Positions 1 to 7,044 of a stretch of 11,269 nucleotides of DNA are shown in pieces. Where the stretch lies: contig JAFCBW010000023.1 in the NCBI GenBank assembly GCA_017610525.1, positions 1 to 11,269 of the forward strand, given 5' to 3'. The notes beneath the pieces were generated by a model, which was not told where the DNA came from, ran no database searches, and saw nothing but the letters and a program-made list of their open reading frames with translations. This stretch comes from Candidatus Nanohalarchaeota archaeon. Its GTDB lineage: Archaea; EX4484-52; B79-G9. The first letter of the stretch is position 1. Each line of letters starts with the position of its first letter. The translations under genes and the position numbers were made by a program.

Positions 1-1
1 C

Positions 2-1225
2 ATAGATAAGGATAAATATCGCGAGTTCACAGAATGGTATATCCATGAATACCGTCTGGCAAAACACAACATTTCCCTTATTGAGCTATACTATCAAAGA
101 TACAAAAACAAACTACCTCCAAACGTACTTTCAATGCTCACATATTGGCTGAAATCATATTACGGGATATTTGAAGTGCAAAAAGTAGTTCCCGGCAATG
201 GCGCCCATGTAAAAGACATAATATCCGGAAACGAGTTTTACCTTAATGACGTCTCATCATCAAAGGATTTATTTACCTATGATATCATTTTCTGTCACAT
301 TACCCCTATGTACGGAAAATACTACACCTCTGGCGCAGGGTATCGGTTGCCGAATAATGTCAAAGATGAACTAATAAAATTCATTGACATCAGGCTCCAG
401 GAATACCTCCTTGCCAACAACGACACTTTGACCATAAGCCAATATGTGAATAAACGCCCGCGCATATTCAATGAATTTATACATGAGTACAATGCCAAAG
501 AGCATATACCTGTCACCTATGAAGGTCATGCGATCTGCATTAGCAAATCCACTTTCAGGGTAAAGAGTTTTTTCCCTGTAGAACTGTTTTTTGACACAGA
601 CGACAAGTACCGCTTCATGGGTCACGATGATGAACTAAAAGACGGTCTAAGATATGATTACCTTATCCCTTATGATCCAAATTCAATGAAACAAAAACAG
701 AAACAAAAACAAAACACAGGCGATAATTGTCATAGGTACCTGACATTATGCTACAATGATAAAGATGAACAGTGTTTATGTCTCGCAAACTTCACACTTA
801 CAAAAGACAGGCTAGATATAGAATGCATGTCAAAAGAGCGCCTTGAATCAGCAAAAAAACTGCTTGCTCCGATTATAGATTTAGGCAGTATTGTGTATAT
901 CGGGACAACACACGAAGACATGTCCCATTTTACAAAAAGAATGAGTGATGAACCAGACACGGCGGAAGAAGAAAAAGAGAAAAACCCAGAATATGTTAAA
1001 CGCCTGTCAGACAAATTCCTTAAAACATATACTCTCAAATGGCTTGACACTAATCAGGATGAACTCAATGGCATGACCCCGAGACAGGCAGCAAAAACAG
1101 AAGACGGAAAAATAGCGCTAAAAGAACTATTAAAAATAATTGAAAATCAATACGAGCGCAACAGAAAAATAGGTGATCCTTATATGGACATACACCAGAT
1201 CAAAAAGGAACTTGGCATGGATTAA
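2..1225 (+). CDS. Partial protein with MbcA/ParS- or SEC-C-associated C-terminal domain
   Basis: The reading frame is open from base 2, with no stop before the first internal ATG at 134, so the gene begins outside the window and about 407 residues are visible. The first visible part (motifs FTEWYIHEYRLA, then LPPNVLSMLTYWLKSYYGIFEV) resembles the middle region of large SEC-C-associated proteins of unknown function in bacteria and archaea. The last part, with GMTPRQAAKTEDGK followed by a helix LKELLKIIE, resembles the C-terminal helix pair of MbcA/ParS/Xre antitoxins (DUF2384-like). Between them are a short Lys-Gln repeat and an acidic linker (EEEKEKN). No catalytic motif was recognised. A cysteine-rich SEC-C motif, if present, would be upstream and cannot be seen. 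The gene converges on the HicB-like gene with a 19-base gap. The frame is certain; the family is a recollection-based inference. Confidence 0.75.
   Translation: MDKDKYREFTEWYIHEYRLAKHNISLIELYYQRYKNKLPPNVLSMLTYWLKSYYGIFEVQKVVPGNGAHVKDIISGNEFYLNDVSSSKDLFTYDIIFCHITPMYGKYYTSGAGYRLPNNVKDELIKFIDIRLQEYLLANNDTLTISQYVNKRPRIFNEFIHEYNAKEHIPVTYEGHAICISKSTFRVKSFFPVELFFDTDDKYRFMGHDDELKDGLRYDYLIPYDPNSMKQKQKQKQNTGDNCHRYLTLCYNDKDEQCLCLANFTLTKDRLDIECMSKERLESAKKLLAPIIDLGSIVYIGTTHEDMSHFTKRMSDEPDTAEEEKEKNPEYVKRLSDKFLKTYTLKWLDTNQDELNGMTPRQAAKTEDGKIALKELLKIIENQYERNRKIGDPYMDIHQIKKELGMD
689..712 (+). repeat. 12-base A-rich tandem repeat inside the first gene
   Basis: Two near-identical copies of AAACAAAAACAG lie in tandem and encode alternating Lys-Gln residues after the Met at 686-688. 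The repeat sits in a likely linker of the partial protein and could vary by slippage in steps of four residues. Its boundaries are visible directly; no function is implied. Confidence 0.6.
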
Positions 1226-1244
1226 GCGCCACTGCTCTTTATTT

Positions 1245-1463
1245 TCATCTGATAACAACATATTCTGCTGTAGCATGTGATTTGGGAACAGGCAGCCTAT
1301 CTTCCATCAGCCCATCAACATGCATTTTGATTGCTTCATACATATTCTTCTCTGCTTCGTCATGTGTTTTACCCGTTGCTACGCAGCCCGGCAAATCCGG
1401 GGAATGCGCAGAATAGTTCCCATCTGCTTTTTCAATAACCACAAGAAATTTGTGCATAGTCAT
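1245..1463 (-). CDS. HicB-like antitoxin-family protein (orphan)
   Basis: This 72-residue protein matches the short HicB / UPF0150 type: an N-terminal strand (KFLVVIEKADGNYSA), the hallmark SPDLPGCVATGKTHDEA, then a helix (EKNMYEAIKMHVDGL) and a final strand. HicB proteins usually neutralise the HicA mRNA-cleaving toxin. No HicA-sized ORF (about 60-80 residues, dsRBD-like) is adjacent: upstream is Bax1 and downstream is the convergent partial gene. There is also no C-terminal HTH or ribbon-helix-helix DNA-binding domain, so it is the short version. The ATG at 1463 is chosen because AGGAG lies a few bases before it, overlapping the Bax1 stop (TGA, one base, ATG). It therefore looks translationally coupled to Bax1 as the last gene of the XPB-Bax1 operon. 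An alternative ATG lies two codons downstream. The family is clear; an antitoxin role here is uncertain. Confidence 0.85.
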   Translation of the reverse strand: MTMHKFLVVIEKADGNYSAHSPDLPGCVATGKTHDEAEKNMYEAIKMHVDGLMEDRLPVPKSHATAEYVVIR

Positions 1464-1464
1464 T

Positions 1465-3132
1465 TCAACTCCTTTTCTTTTTCTTTATGATTTGAGTTTT
1501 AGAAAGCCCCTGCCACCGCACCCCATACCCAAGATACCCAACCACAACATCAACAACATCAACCCCCGCATCCAAAAACATCATGGCAACATACCCCCTA
1601 TCCCTCTTCCCCGAACAAGCAGCAGAAACAATCCCCCGCAGCTCCTCAATTTTATGCACAGAAAAAACACCCGCCCCCCTGACATACACCCCCTTGCCAT
1701 TCTCTTTCCCATCAACACCAACAACATCCATACAAGCATCAAACTCATCATCAGTAAAGCACCCAAACTTCTCCTTAAGCAGACTTATGGAAACAAACCC
1801 TGCGCGCAAAACATCCCCCTCAATCTCAGCCGCAATCCTCTCCTTCTCCTTCTCAACCACACAAAGCCTCTCATCAAAATCACTAAACTTCTCCTCAAGA
1901 ACCCTCAAAACAGGCCCATACGGGATATTCTTCCCCTTAAAATACACAACCGGATACCCGACATCCTCAATCTCCCTCTTAATCCCCTCATCATACGTAC
2001 TACTCGCAACAATAATCATAGGGACCTTCATCTCCTTCAGGCGCCCCAACTTCCAGATTTTCTTCTTCTGGTAATACTCAGTAAAATACCCCATAATCTC
2101 AACAAACACCTTCGAATCCCCCCGTAAAAACGAAAAATCAGGCACATAAACAAACTCCTCAGCAACAATCGGCGCAGGCTCCCTCTCAACCTTCCACGAC
2201 AATTTCTCATCCATGAAAAACCCGTAAAACTTCTCCTCAGGCGCACTATCAAACTTATCCTCCACAGCACCCCCGACAGCGACACCAATCTTATTAACCT
2301 CACCATATTCCATAGAAAACACATACTTCCTGTTCTTGATAAAAACAACAGACGTAAAAGAATACTCTACGCCCTCAAGAACCCCGAAAATCCCAAGCGC
2401 AACATTGCCAATCTTATTCCCATACTTCTCCGGCTTCCCGAACAACTCCACAGGTCCTGATATCTCCAATATGTACCCTCCACATTCAACAGAAATATCA
2501 CACAAAACCCCATTATACTTGCACAGCAGATATATTCTTCGAACCACCCTCCCGGGAAGTTCAGGAAAGCTTATCCTGACATTCTCCGAATTCGAAAAAA
2601 GAGCCTTAATCACACCTTGATTATACAAAAGCACAACATCCTTAACCTCCCCGCATTTCCCAAGCACTTTCTCATCATCATGGTCACACCAGAGCGCATC
2701 ATCAACACCCTTCCCCAACCCCCACTTATCAGCAAACTCCAAAATCACCTTCTCCCGCGCACCACAAAACCCCCCATACCTTTCATTAACAAACTCAAAC
2801 AACAGTCCTCTCAACGACCCTGCACTCGAAACACCCATCTTATCCAGGACCTCAACCTCCCGCGAAGAAAAATACCCACTAAAATCAGGACTCCTGAAAC
2901 AGTAAAAATCACTCATGACAGACTGTACAGCCCGCCCGACCTTCATATCACCCATAATCTCAACAATACTCTTCTCATCAAAATCCCCGATTTTCCTGCC
3001 GCACATACCCTCATAATATTCAGCCACCCTCTCTATCTTCACCTCATCATCATCCTTCAAAAAGAAAGGCACAATATATTTGCCCTTTTCCCTCCTCTGG
3101 AACTTTATGGCAGCAACAGGTATAGTTCTCAT
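1465..3132 (-). CDS. bax1: Bax1 (DUF790), XPB-associated nuclease
   Basis: The 555-residue protein fits the archaeal Bax1 family, a structure-specific endonuclease that binds XPB and is thought to act in archaeal nucleotide excision repair. The N-terminal part starts with a basic strand like other DUF790 proteins. The central part contains GPVELFGKPEKYG (226-238), typical of the family. A PD-(D/E)XK-like nuclease core follows: Pro331-Asp332, Glu345 in VEIMGYFTEYY, and the lysine cluster 357-359, then a hydrophobic strand PMIIVASS. The C-terminal region (about 420-555) has an acidic/basic helix and ends in a lysine-rich tail. The ATG at 3132 overlaps the XPB stop by four bases (ATGA), so the two are translationally coupled, matching the known XPB-Bax1 pairing. 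The coding strand is unusually purine-rich, more than in its neighbours. The call is strong because the partner is adjacent. Confidence 0.92.
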   Translation of the reverse strand: MRTIPVAAIKFQRREKGKYIVPFFLKDDDEVKIERVAEYYEGMCGRKIGDFDEKSIVEIMGDMKVGRAVQSVMSDFYCFRSPDFSGYFSSREVEVLDKMGVSSAGSLRGLLFEFVNERYGGFCGAREKVILEFADKWGLGKGVDDALWCDHDDEKVLGKCGEVKDVVLLYNQGVIKALFSNSENVRISFPELPGRVVRRIYLLCKYNGVLCDISVECGGYILEISGPVELFGKPEKYGNKIGNVALGIFGVLEGVEYSFTSVVFIKNRKYVFSMEYGEVNKIGVAVGGAVEDKFDSAPEEKFYGFFMDEKLSWKVEREPAPIVAEEFVYVPDFSFLRGDSKVFVEIMGYFTEYYQKKKIWKLGRLKEMKVPMIIVASSTYDEGIKREIEDVGYPVVYFKGKNIPYGPVLRVLEEKFSDFDERLCVVEKEKERIAAEIEGDVLRAGFVSISLLKEKFGCFTDDEFDACMDVVGVDGKENGKGVYVRGAGVFSVHKIEELRGIVSAACSGKRDRGYVAMMFLDAGVDVVDVVVGYLGYGVRWQGLSKTQIIKKKKRS

Positions 3133-4556
3133 CCATCCTCACCCCCCTTCTGCTTCAGTTTCCGCCGGTTTGCCGCCTTAGTCTCAAGCGTCTTCTCACT
3201 CACAAGCTCATAAAGCACAGCAGTATCCTCCTTGGGCCGCAGGATTCGCCCAAGCCTCTGTATATACTCACGCTTGCTCCCGGTCCCACTGATAATGATG
3301 CCGACAGAAGCATCCGCAACATCAATCCCCTCATCAAGCACCTTGCCGCTTGCAATTTTCGTATAAGTCCCATCCCTGAACCGCGAAAGAATACTCATCC
3401 TTTCCTTCTTGCCGGTCTTTGACGTAATAAGCGCAACAAGATACCTCTTTGAGATAATCTCAACAATCGATATATACTCAGAAAATATAATCACCTTATC
3501 ATTCCTGTGCTTTTCAAGCAGCTCAAGCACAACTTTTATCTTCTCACCTGCATTAAGCGCAATCTTCCTCGCCTCACTATGCGCAATCAGCGCATCATAC
3601 GCAGCCCTGCTTCGCCCCGACATCATAACAATCTTAGAATAGCTTCGCGGTCCGGAAAACCTGATTTTTCTTGAAATCAGAAAATTCCTGAATATCTTCA
3701 TATTCTCATCATACCTCTCCTTCTCTTCATCACTCAACTTAACACTGATTTTCTCAAGTTTAAAATTCGCAATATACGAAGAAACATCCTCATGCTCTTT
3801 CCTGAAAACAACAGGACCAATCAGCTCATCAAGATCCAGATGCAATTCATCCGCCCTCTCCGGGGTCGCAGAAAGCCCAAGACGGTGCCTCGCAATCACC
3901 CCCATAGCAATAGTCCTGTAAACCTCGCTTGGAAGATGATGCACTTCATCAAAAATAACAAGATCAAACCTGGCTGCAAGCGCACTGATATAGTTTTGCG
4001 CAGATGCATACGTAATAATCGTGATTGGCTTAATCTCATGCTCCCCGCCCCCGAAAACACCAATATCATCCTCCCGGACACCCAGGTTTTCAGCAACAGA
4101 CACCTTCCACTGCTTAATCAGGTCAATAGTAGGCACAACAACCAGCGTATTCTCCCCTAAAGCGTCAATAGCAATAAGCGCCTGAATAGTCTTACCCGTA
4201 CCCGTAGGCAGGACAACAACACCCCGCATATCATTCCCAACCCAAGTCTTATGCGCCTGCGCCTGGTAATCACGCGGTCTAATTTTCAGCTTTGTTTTAA
4301 AATTCAGCTTATTCTCATCCCTGAACTTGACAGTGAGTTTTTCCTTCGCAAGCGCATCCTTTACAGAAAAATAATGCATCGGAAGAACCCTGTACTTGTA
4401 CTCAAGATTAGTCTTATAAGACGACATTTCCCGCACAAGCAGCGGCGCCTTTACCTCATCCTCAAGCGGCACAAGATGCGCTATATCAAGCGCTATATCA
4501 GACTCAACAGCAATATCATGCCCCTTCTGGAATATGATTACATTAGCAGTACCCAT
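3129..4556 (-). CDS. xpb: XPB-family superfamily 2 DNA helicase
   Basis: This 475-residue protein has the full archaeal XPB layout: an N-terminal damage-recognition-like region (1-90), RPRDYQ (93-98), Walker A PTGTGKT (117-123), DEVH box (203-206), motif III-like LSAT (228-231), a thumb-like insertion (about 285-335), and helicase domain 2 with FSEYIS (358-363), GKVLDEGID (404-412) and motif VI QRLGRILRP (433-441). XPB unwinds or opens DNA around lesions, and in archaea it works with Bax1, the next gene. The length is close to characterised archaeal XPBs. At the site of the XPB RED motif (after SAT) this protein reads Arg234-Ala235-Asp236, so the central glutamate is replaced. The ATG at 4556 has no clear Shine-Dalgarno, but a T-rich TATA-like element lies about 25 bases upstream, suggesting a leaderless or very short-leader transcript. 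It is the first gene of the XPB-Bax1-HicB operon. Confidence 0.94.
   Translation of the reverse strand: MGTANVIIFQKGHDIAVESDIALDIAHLVPLEDEVKAPLLVREMSSYKTNLEYKYRVLPMHYFSVKDALAKEKLTVKFRDENKLNFKTKLKIRPRDYQAQAHKTWVGNDMRGVVVLPTGTGKTIQALIAIDALGENTLVVVPTIDLIKQWKVSVAENLGVREDDIGVFGGGEHEIKPITIITYASAQNYISALAARFDLVIFDEVHHLPSEVYRTIAMGVIARHRLGLSATPERADELHLDLDELIGPVVFRKEHEDVSSYIANFKLEKISVKLSDEEKERYDENMKIFRNFLISRKIRFSGPRSYSKIVMMSGRSRAAYDALIAHSEARKIALNAGEKIKVVLELLEKHRNDKVIIFSEYISIVEIISKRYLVALITSKTGKKERMSILSRFRDGTYTKIASGKVLDEGIDVADASVGIIISGTGSKREYIQRLGRILRPKEDTAVLYELVSEKTLETKAANRRKLKQKGGEDG
4478..4500 (-). repeat. 12-base tandem duplication in XPB N-terminus
   Basis: GCGCTATATCA occurs twice with a period of 12 bases on the plus strand. 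On the coding strand it gives the duplicated peptide Asp-Ile-Ala-Leu / Asp-Ile-Ala-His near residues 20-27 of XPB. It looks like a small in-frame duplication in the N-terminal domain. Confidence 0.55.
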
Positions 4557-4573
4557 GATAATTATTTCACATG

Positions 4574-4585
4574 CAAAAATAAAAA
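4574..4585 (-). promoter_or_regulatory. TATA-like element of the XPB operon
   Basis: The minus strand reads TTTTTTATTTTT centred about 25 bases before the XPB ATG. This is the spacing expected for a TATA box driving a leaderless or near-leaderless archaeal transcript. It is very T-rich rather than a canonical TTTATATA and overlaps a possible terminator, so the assignment is tentative. Confidence 0.4.
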
Positions 4586-4602
4586 ATGATGACGAGCATC
4601 AT
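4574..4602 (-). terminator. Hairpin plus T-run between the EEP gene and XPB
   Basis: On the minus strand a perfect six-base stem, ATGATG / CATCAT with a five-base loop, is followed directly by a T-run broken by a single A. It lies about 30 bases after the stop of the EEP gene and would act as a U-tract terminator for it. The stem is short and A/T-rich, so the T-run is the stronger signal. The same T-run overlaps the TATA-like element of XPB. Confidence 0.45.
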
Positions 4603-4632
4603 AGAGCCCTTCACCTAATAGACCGCACAAAT

Positions 4633-5648
4633 TTACTCATCCAAAAGACTAAATTCAACAACAACAGGTAAATGATCAGACCCAAGGTCAGGTCCGGTTT
4701 GGCGACCATGAATAACTACATTCTCAGAAACAAGGCAGTGGTCAATAGGAGTATAAAACAATGGCATCATCGCAGGCCATGACGGCTGGACTCCAAACCC
4801 CCTGCTGCTATCGCGCAGCCCGGAATCATCCACAAATTCACTAAAAAACACAGACCACGGAGCCGTATTGAGATCGCCGGCAAGGATAATATTGCCTTCT
4901 ATTGAACTGGCCAACTGCGCCAGATTTTCAAGTTGCTGGTTCCTGTTAGTGAAATATGACTCACCGGCGGAGGCAATGGATGAGTTGTGATTACTGTCAG
5001 CTCCTGTTCATCATATTCAACATCCGCTATTATACTTGGCACATCAAGATTACAGAGGCCCGTAACAACCTCTGCGTTCATAGGATATTTACTCAGGAAA
5101 GCAACACCAAAATTATCACTATGCAATCTCTTTTCATAATACGGGTATCGCTCAAGCAGCGGCTCTATATTTCTCCACCACACATGATTAAGTTCCAGAA
5201 GAGCGACAAAATCCGGGTCAACTTCCTTAACATAATCCAACACAGCATCATAATCAGAATTCCCTGTATTAACATTAAACATCATCAATTTAAGCGGTTC
5301 CTGCGCACTATGTCCTGCATCCTCTCCAAAATAAAACGGCAGGATCAAAACCAGATTCAACATCGCAAACACAAAAGAAAGCGCACTCATCTTATATCTT
5401 TTGCCAACACCCGAAATTACGGCACCAGCTAAAAGAATAAAACAATACTGCACCCGAAAAGCACTAAAATTATCCAGAATCCAGTATAATTTACCTAAAA
5501 AACCAGCCACCGTCCCAACCGTAGCAAGAAACAAAACAACTCCAACAATTTCCAAAAAAAACATCAGGACAATTTTTGTCTTCTTACTGGTCTTCGCAGA
5601 AATATACGTTCCTGAATTATCATATCCCATATTCAGCACATATCTCAT
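4633..5648 (-). pseudogene. Membrane-anchored EEP-family phosphohydrolase, frameshifted
   Basis: Two minus-strand frames together make one endonuclease/exonuclease/phosphatase (EEP) protein. The first frame (5648 to about 4960) has three membrane segments (about 27-52, 66-82, 88-107), then the start of the EEP fold with Asn125 (FNVNTGN), Glu152 (LLELNH) and His223 (TTHPLPPP). It then runs into junk and a TAG. The -1 frame resumes with ESYFTNRNQQLENLAQL and continues with GDLNTAPWS, TPIDH and GSDHLPVVVEF, ending at 4633. The family motifs are thus all present but split between frames, which fits loss of one base near 4956-4968. The apparent separate start of the second part is only a TTG in a continuous open frame. 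The ATG at 5648 is preceded by AAGGAG. The family hydrolyses phosphodiester or phosphomonoester bonds; the substrate here is unknown. A sequencing error or recoding could equally explain the shift. Confidence 0.85.
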
Positions 5649-5687
5649 TTCACAGCACTCCTTCTTTTCATGGCAACACTAATATGC

Positions 5688-6116
5688 CTAATCATTCAGA
5701 TACATTTCTGCTGAACTCATGAACGCCTCCTCAGGCTTGCCAAAGAACTCACCATCAGGATAAACAGACAATTCATATTTCTCATTGCTGTATGTATAGA
5801 AAGCAAACCCCCATCGGTCAGGACCAAAATATCGCAGCCGGCACAGGTGAGTCGGCGTATTCCTAAGCCGCTCAATATACTCTTCTTTAGTCTCACCCCA
5901 CGATTCAGGATGGGAATCGTCATCAACAACCAAAGAATCAGTAAAAGCATCAATATAACAGAACTGTCCACGGAAACGAATATCAAGACGAGTATATTTC
6001 CCATTGAATCGCTCTTCAGCAATGCGCAGTATGCGCTTCCTAACCTCACTTTGAACATCTTCAGGAACATTCACCCCTCCTGAACCCGGGCTAAAAACCC
6101 AACATCTGCGCGCCAT
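5688..6116 (-). CDS. Conserved hypothetical protein, MARRCWVFSPGSGG family
   Basis: The 142-residue protein begins MARRCWVFSPGSGG and contains KYTRLDIRFRGQFCYIDAF, TPTHLCRLRYFGP and FAFYTYSNEKYELSVYPDG. I recognise this as a very conserved small soluble family of unknown function common in bacteria, including cyanobacteria. It has no signal peptide or membrane segment. The start at 6116 is preferred over the ATG five codons upstream (6131) because GGGGTGG lies six bases before it, the upstream ATG has no ribosome-binding site, and the family begins at MARR. It sits between the acidic hypothetical gene and the EEP gene, same strand, with short gaps, so the three may be co-transcribed. The high conservation to bacterial forms suggests acquisition by transfer, which is an inference. 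Confidence 0.82.
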   Translation of the reverse strand: MARRCWVFSPGSGGVNVPEDVQSEVRKRILRIAEERFNGKYTRLDIRFRGQFCYIDAFTDSLVVDDDSHPESWGETKEEYIERLRNTPTHLCRLRYFGPDRWGFAFYTYSNEKYELSVYPDGEFFGKPEEAFMSSAEMYLND

Positions 6117-6143
6117 ATCATGCCACCCCATTAAACTATAGAA

Positions 6144-6641
6144 TTACCTGCTAAAACAATCAATAACTGTTTTCAGGTAGACCATCATCATCCCTTTATT
6201 CTCATCCCTCATCACACAACCATCCTCTGGCTCTTCCATCAATGCCTCGACAACAACTTTTAGAAGTTCCGGGTGTGAATTATTTTTAACCATCTTCCTT
6301 ACAGAAGCTATAAAATCATCAGATGACTCATTTTCAAGAGATTCAATCATCTTCTCATTTGACTTTACTGCATTATCTAAAATATCTTCTGTAATTTCTG
6401 GTAATGGTGTGTCTTCTCCCTTTCCTTTTCGTGATATAATCTGCCAGACAACAACCCCCAAGTAAAGCAATACCTCCCGCTCATCCATATTTAAAGCATC
6501 ACCATCCACTTCCATAAGATAGCCAAGAATAAGAGGCTGTTCTTTGTCCATACGTTCAATAATTTCATGTGCTTTTTCTGGAGTCATCTCTCCCATTTCT
6601 TTGAATGTTTTCTCGATAACATCCGGATGTATTTCCTTCAT
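6144..6641 (-). CDS. Acidic hypothetical protein
   Basis: This 165-residue acidic protein was not recognised. It is predicted to be all-helical: an N-terminal part with KTFKEMGEMTPEKAHEIIERM, a hydrophobic helix VLLYLGVVVWQIIS (about 58-71) that looks like a buried core helix rather than a membrane span, and a C-terminal half with paired acidic helices (SVRKMVKNN, LKVVVEALMEEPEDG). The ATG at 6641 is preferred over an in-frame ATG pair at 6704 because AGGTGGTG lies just upstream of it and the extra 21 residues look non-conserved. A TATA-like ATTATAAA lies about 30 bases upstream. It is probably the first gene of a unit with the MARRCWVFSPGSGG protein and the EEP gene. Confidence 0.75.
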   Translation of the reverse strand: MKEIHPDVIEKTFKEMGEMTPEKAHEIIERMDKEQPLILGYLMEVDGDALNMDEREVLLYLGVVVWQIISRKGKGEDTPLPEITEDILDNAVKSNEKMIESLENESSDDFIASVRKMVKNNSHPELLKVVVEALMEEPEDGCVMRDENKGMMMVYLKTVIDCFSR

Positions 6642-6668
6642 GCCCACCACCTGCTTACCTTTATCTTC

Positions 6669-6676
6669 TTTATAAT
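6669..6676 (-). promoter_or_regulatory. TATA-like box before the acidic hypothetical gene
   Basis: The minus strand reads ATTATAAA about 32 bases before the ATG at 6641, in an 81-base gap after the previous gene. The spacing fits a short leader that would still include the AGGTGG ribosome-binding site. It rests on the motif and position only. Confidence 0.35.
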
Positions 6677-6722
6677 GCCACAACCCTCTTAATCTACACA
6701 TCAAAATACATAATCACTTGAA

Positions 6723-7022
6723 TTAAGCAAAAGCGACATCCTCAAGTTTCTTCATCCTGGCATATAGTTTCTGTAATATCGCAATCTCTTTAGTATTTTT
6801 ACTGGATTTTAATTTTAAATCATTAATGCCTCATTCAATTGCCATCACCAGGCACTCTATATCCCAGCGATACAAGCCTATCGGGCGTTTCCCCTCGTAT
6901 TTCTCAATTCTCCTGTCCAGTCCAAATGATTCCGCCATCGCCCCAGTACACATTTTTAATTCCTCAAGTTCTTCCCCTTCAATCAGCACGTCATATTTTA
7001 TGTCTCCAGAATATGGTTTCAT
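6723..7022 (-). pseudogene. Small conserved protein interrupted by in-frame TGA
   Basis: The gene starts at an ATG preceded by GAGGTG at five bases and encodes KYDVLIEGEELEELK, then MAESFGLDRRIEKYEGKR and PIGLYRWDIECLVMAIE. A TGA stop follows at 6831-6833. The same frame then stays open for 35 more codons (GINDLKLKSSKNTKEIAIL, then QKLYARMKKLEDVAFA) to a TAA at 6723-6725. The continuation is helical and reads like normal protein, so the full product would be 99 codons including the TGA. TGA ends at least six other genes in this window, so it is not a sense codon here. The simplest reading is a nonsense mutation or a base error. The N-terminal part resembles small uncharacterised proteins with a RPIGLYRWD core. 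It lies 22 bases after cysteate synthase on the same strand and is probably the last gene of that operon. Alternatively the short 63-residue form is the true protein. Confidence 0.65.
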
Positions 7023-7044
7023 ATTAGCACCTCGTCTCCATTAT

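Noticed and set aside
1226..1244. Terminator between the convergent first gene and the HicB-like gene
   Set aside because: The gap is 19 bases with only a short T-rich stretch and no stem, which is too little to call.
1450..2127. Long plus-strand open frames opposite bax1 (also 1583-2074 and 2617-3213)
   Set aside because: They are rich in Pro, Asn, Thr and His from the C/A-rich complement of bax1, have no family motifs, and the bax1 frame is well supported.
4633..4914. Separate small gene starting at 4914
   Set aside because: The start would be TTG without a ribosome-binding site, and the frame stays open upstream with EEP family sequence; it is the second half of the frameshifted gene.
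6831..6833. Selenocysteine codon
   Set aside because: TGA is the normal stop of other genes here, no SECIS-like structure was seen downstream, and the lineage suggested by cysteate synthase is not known to use selenocysteine.
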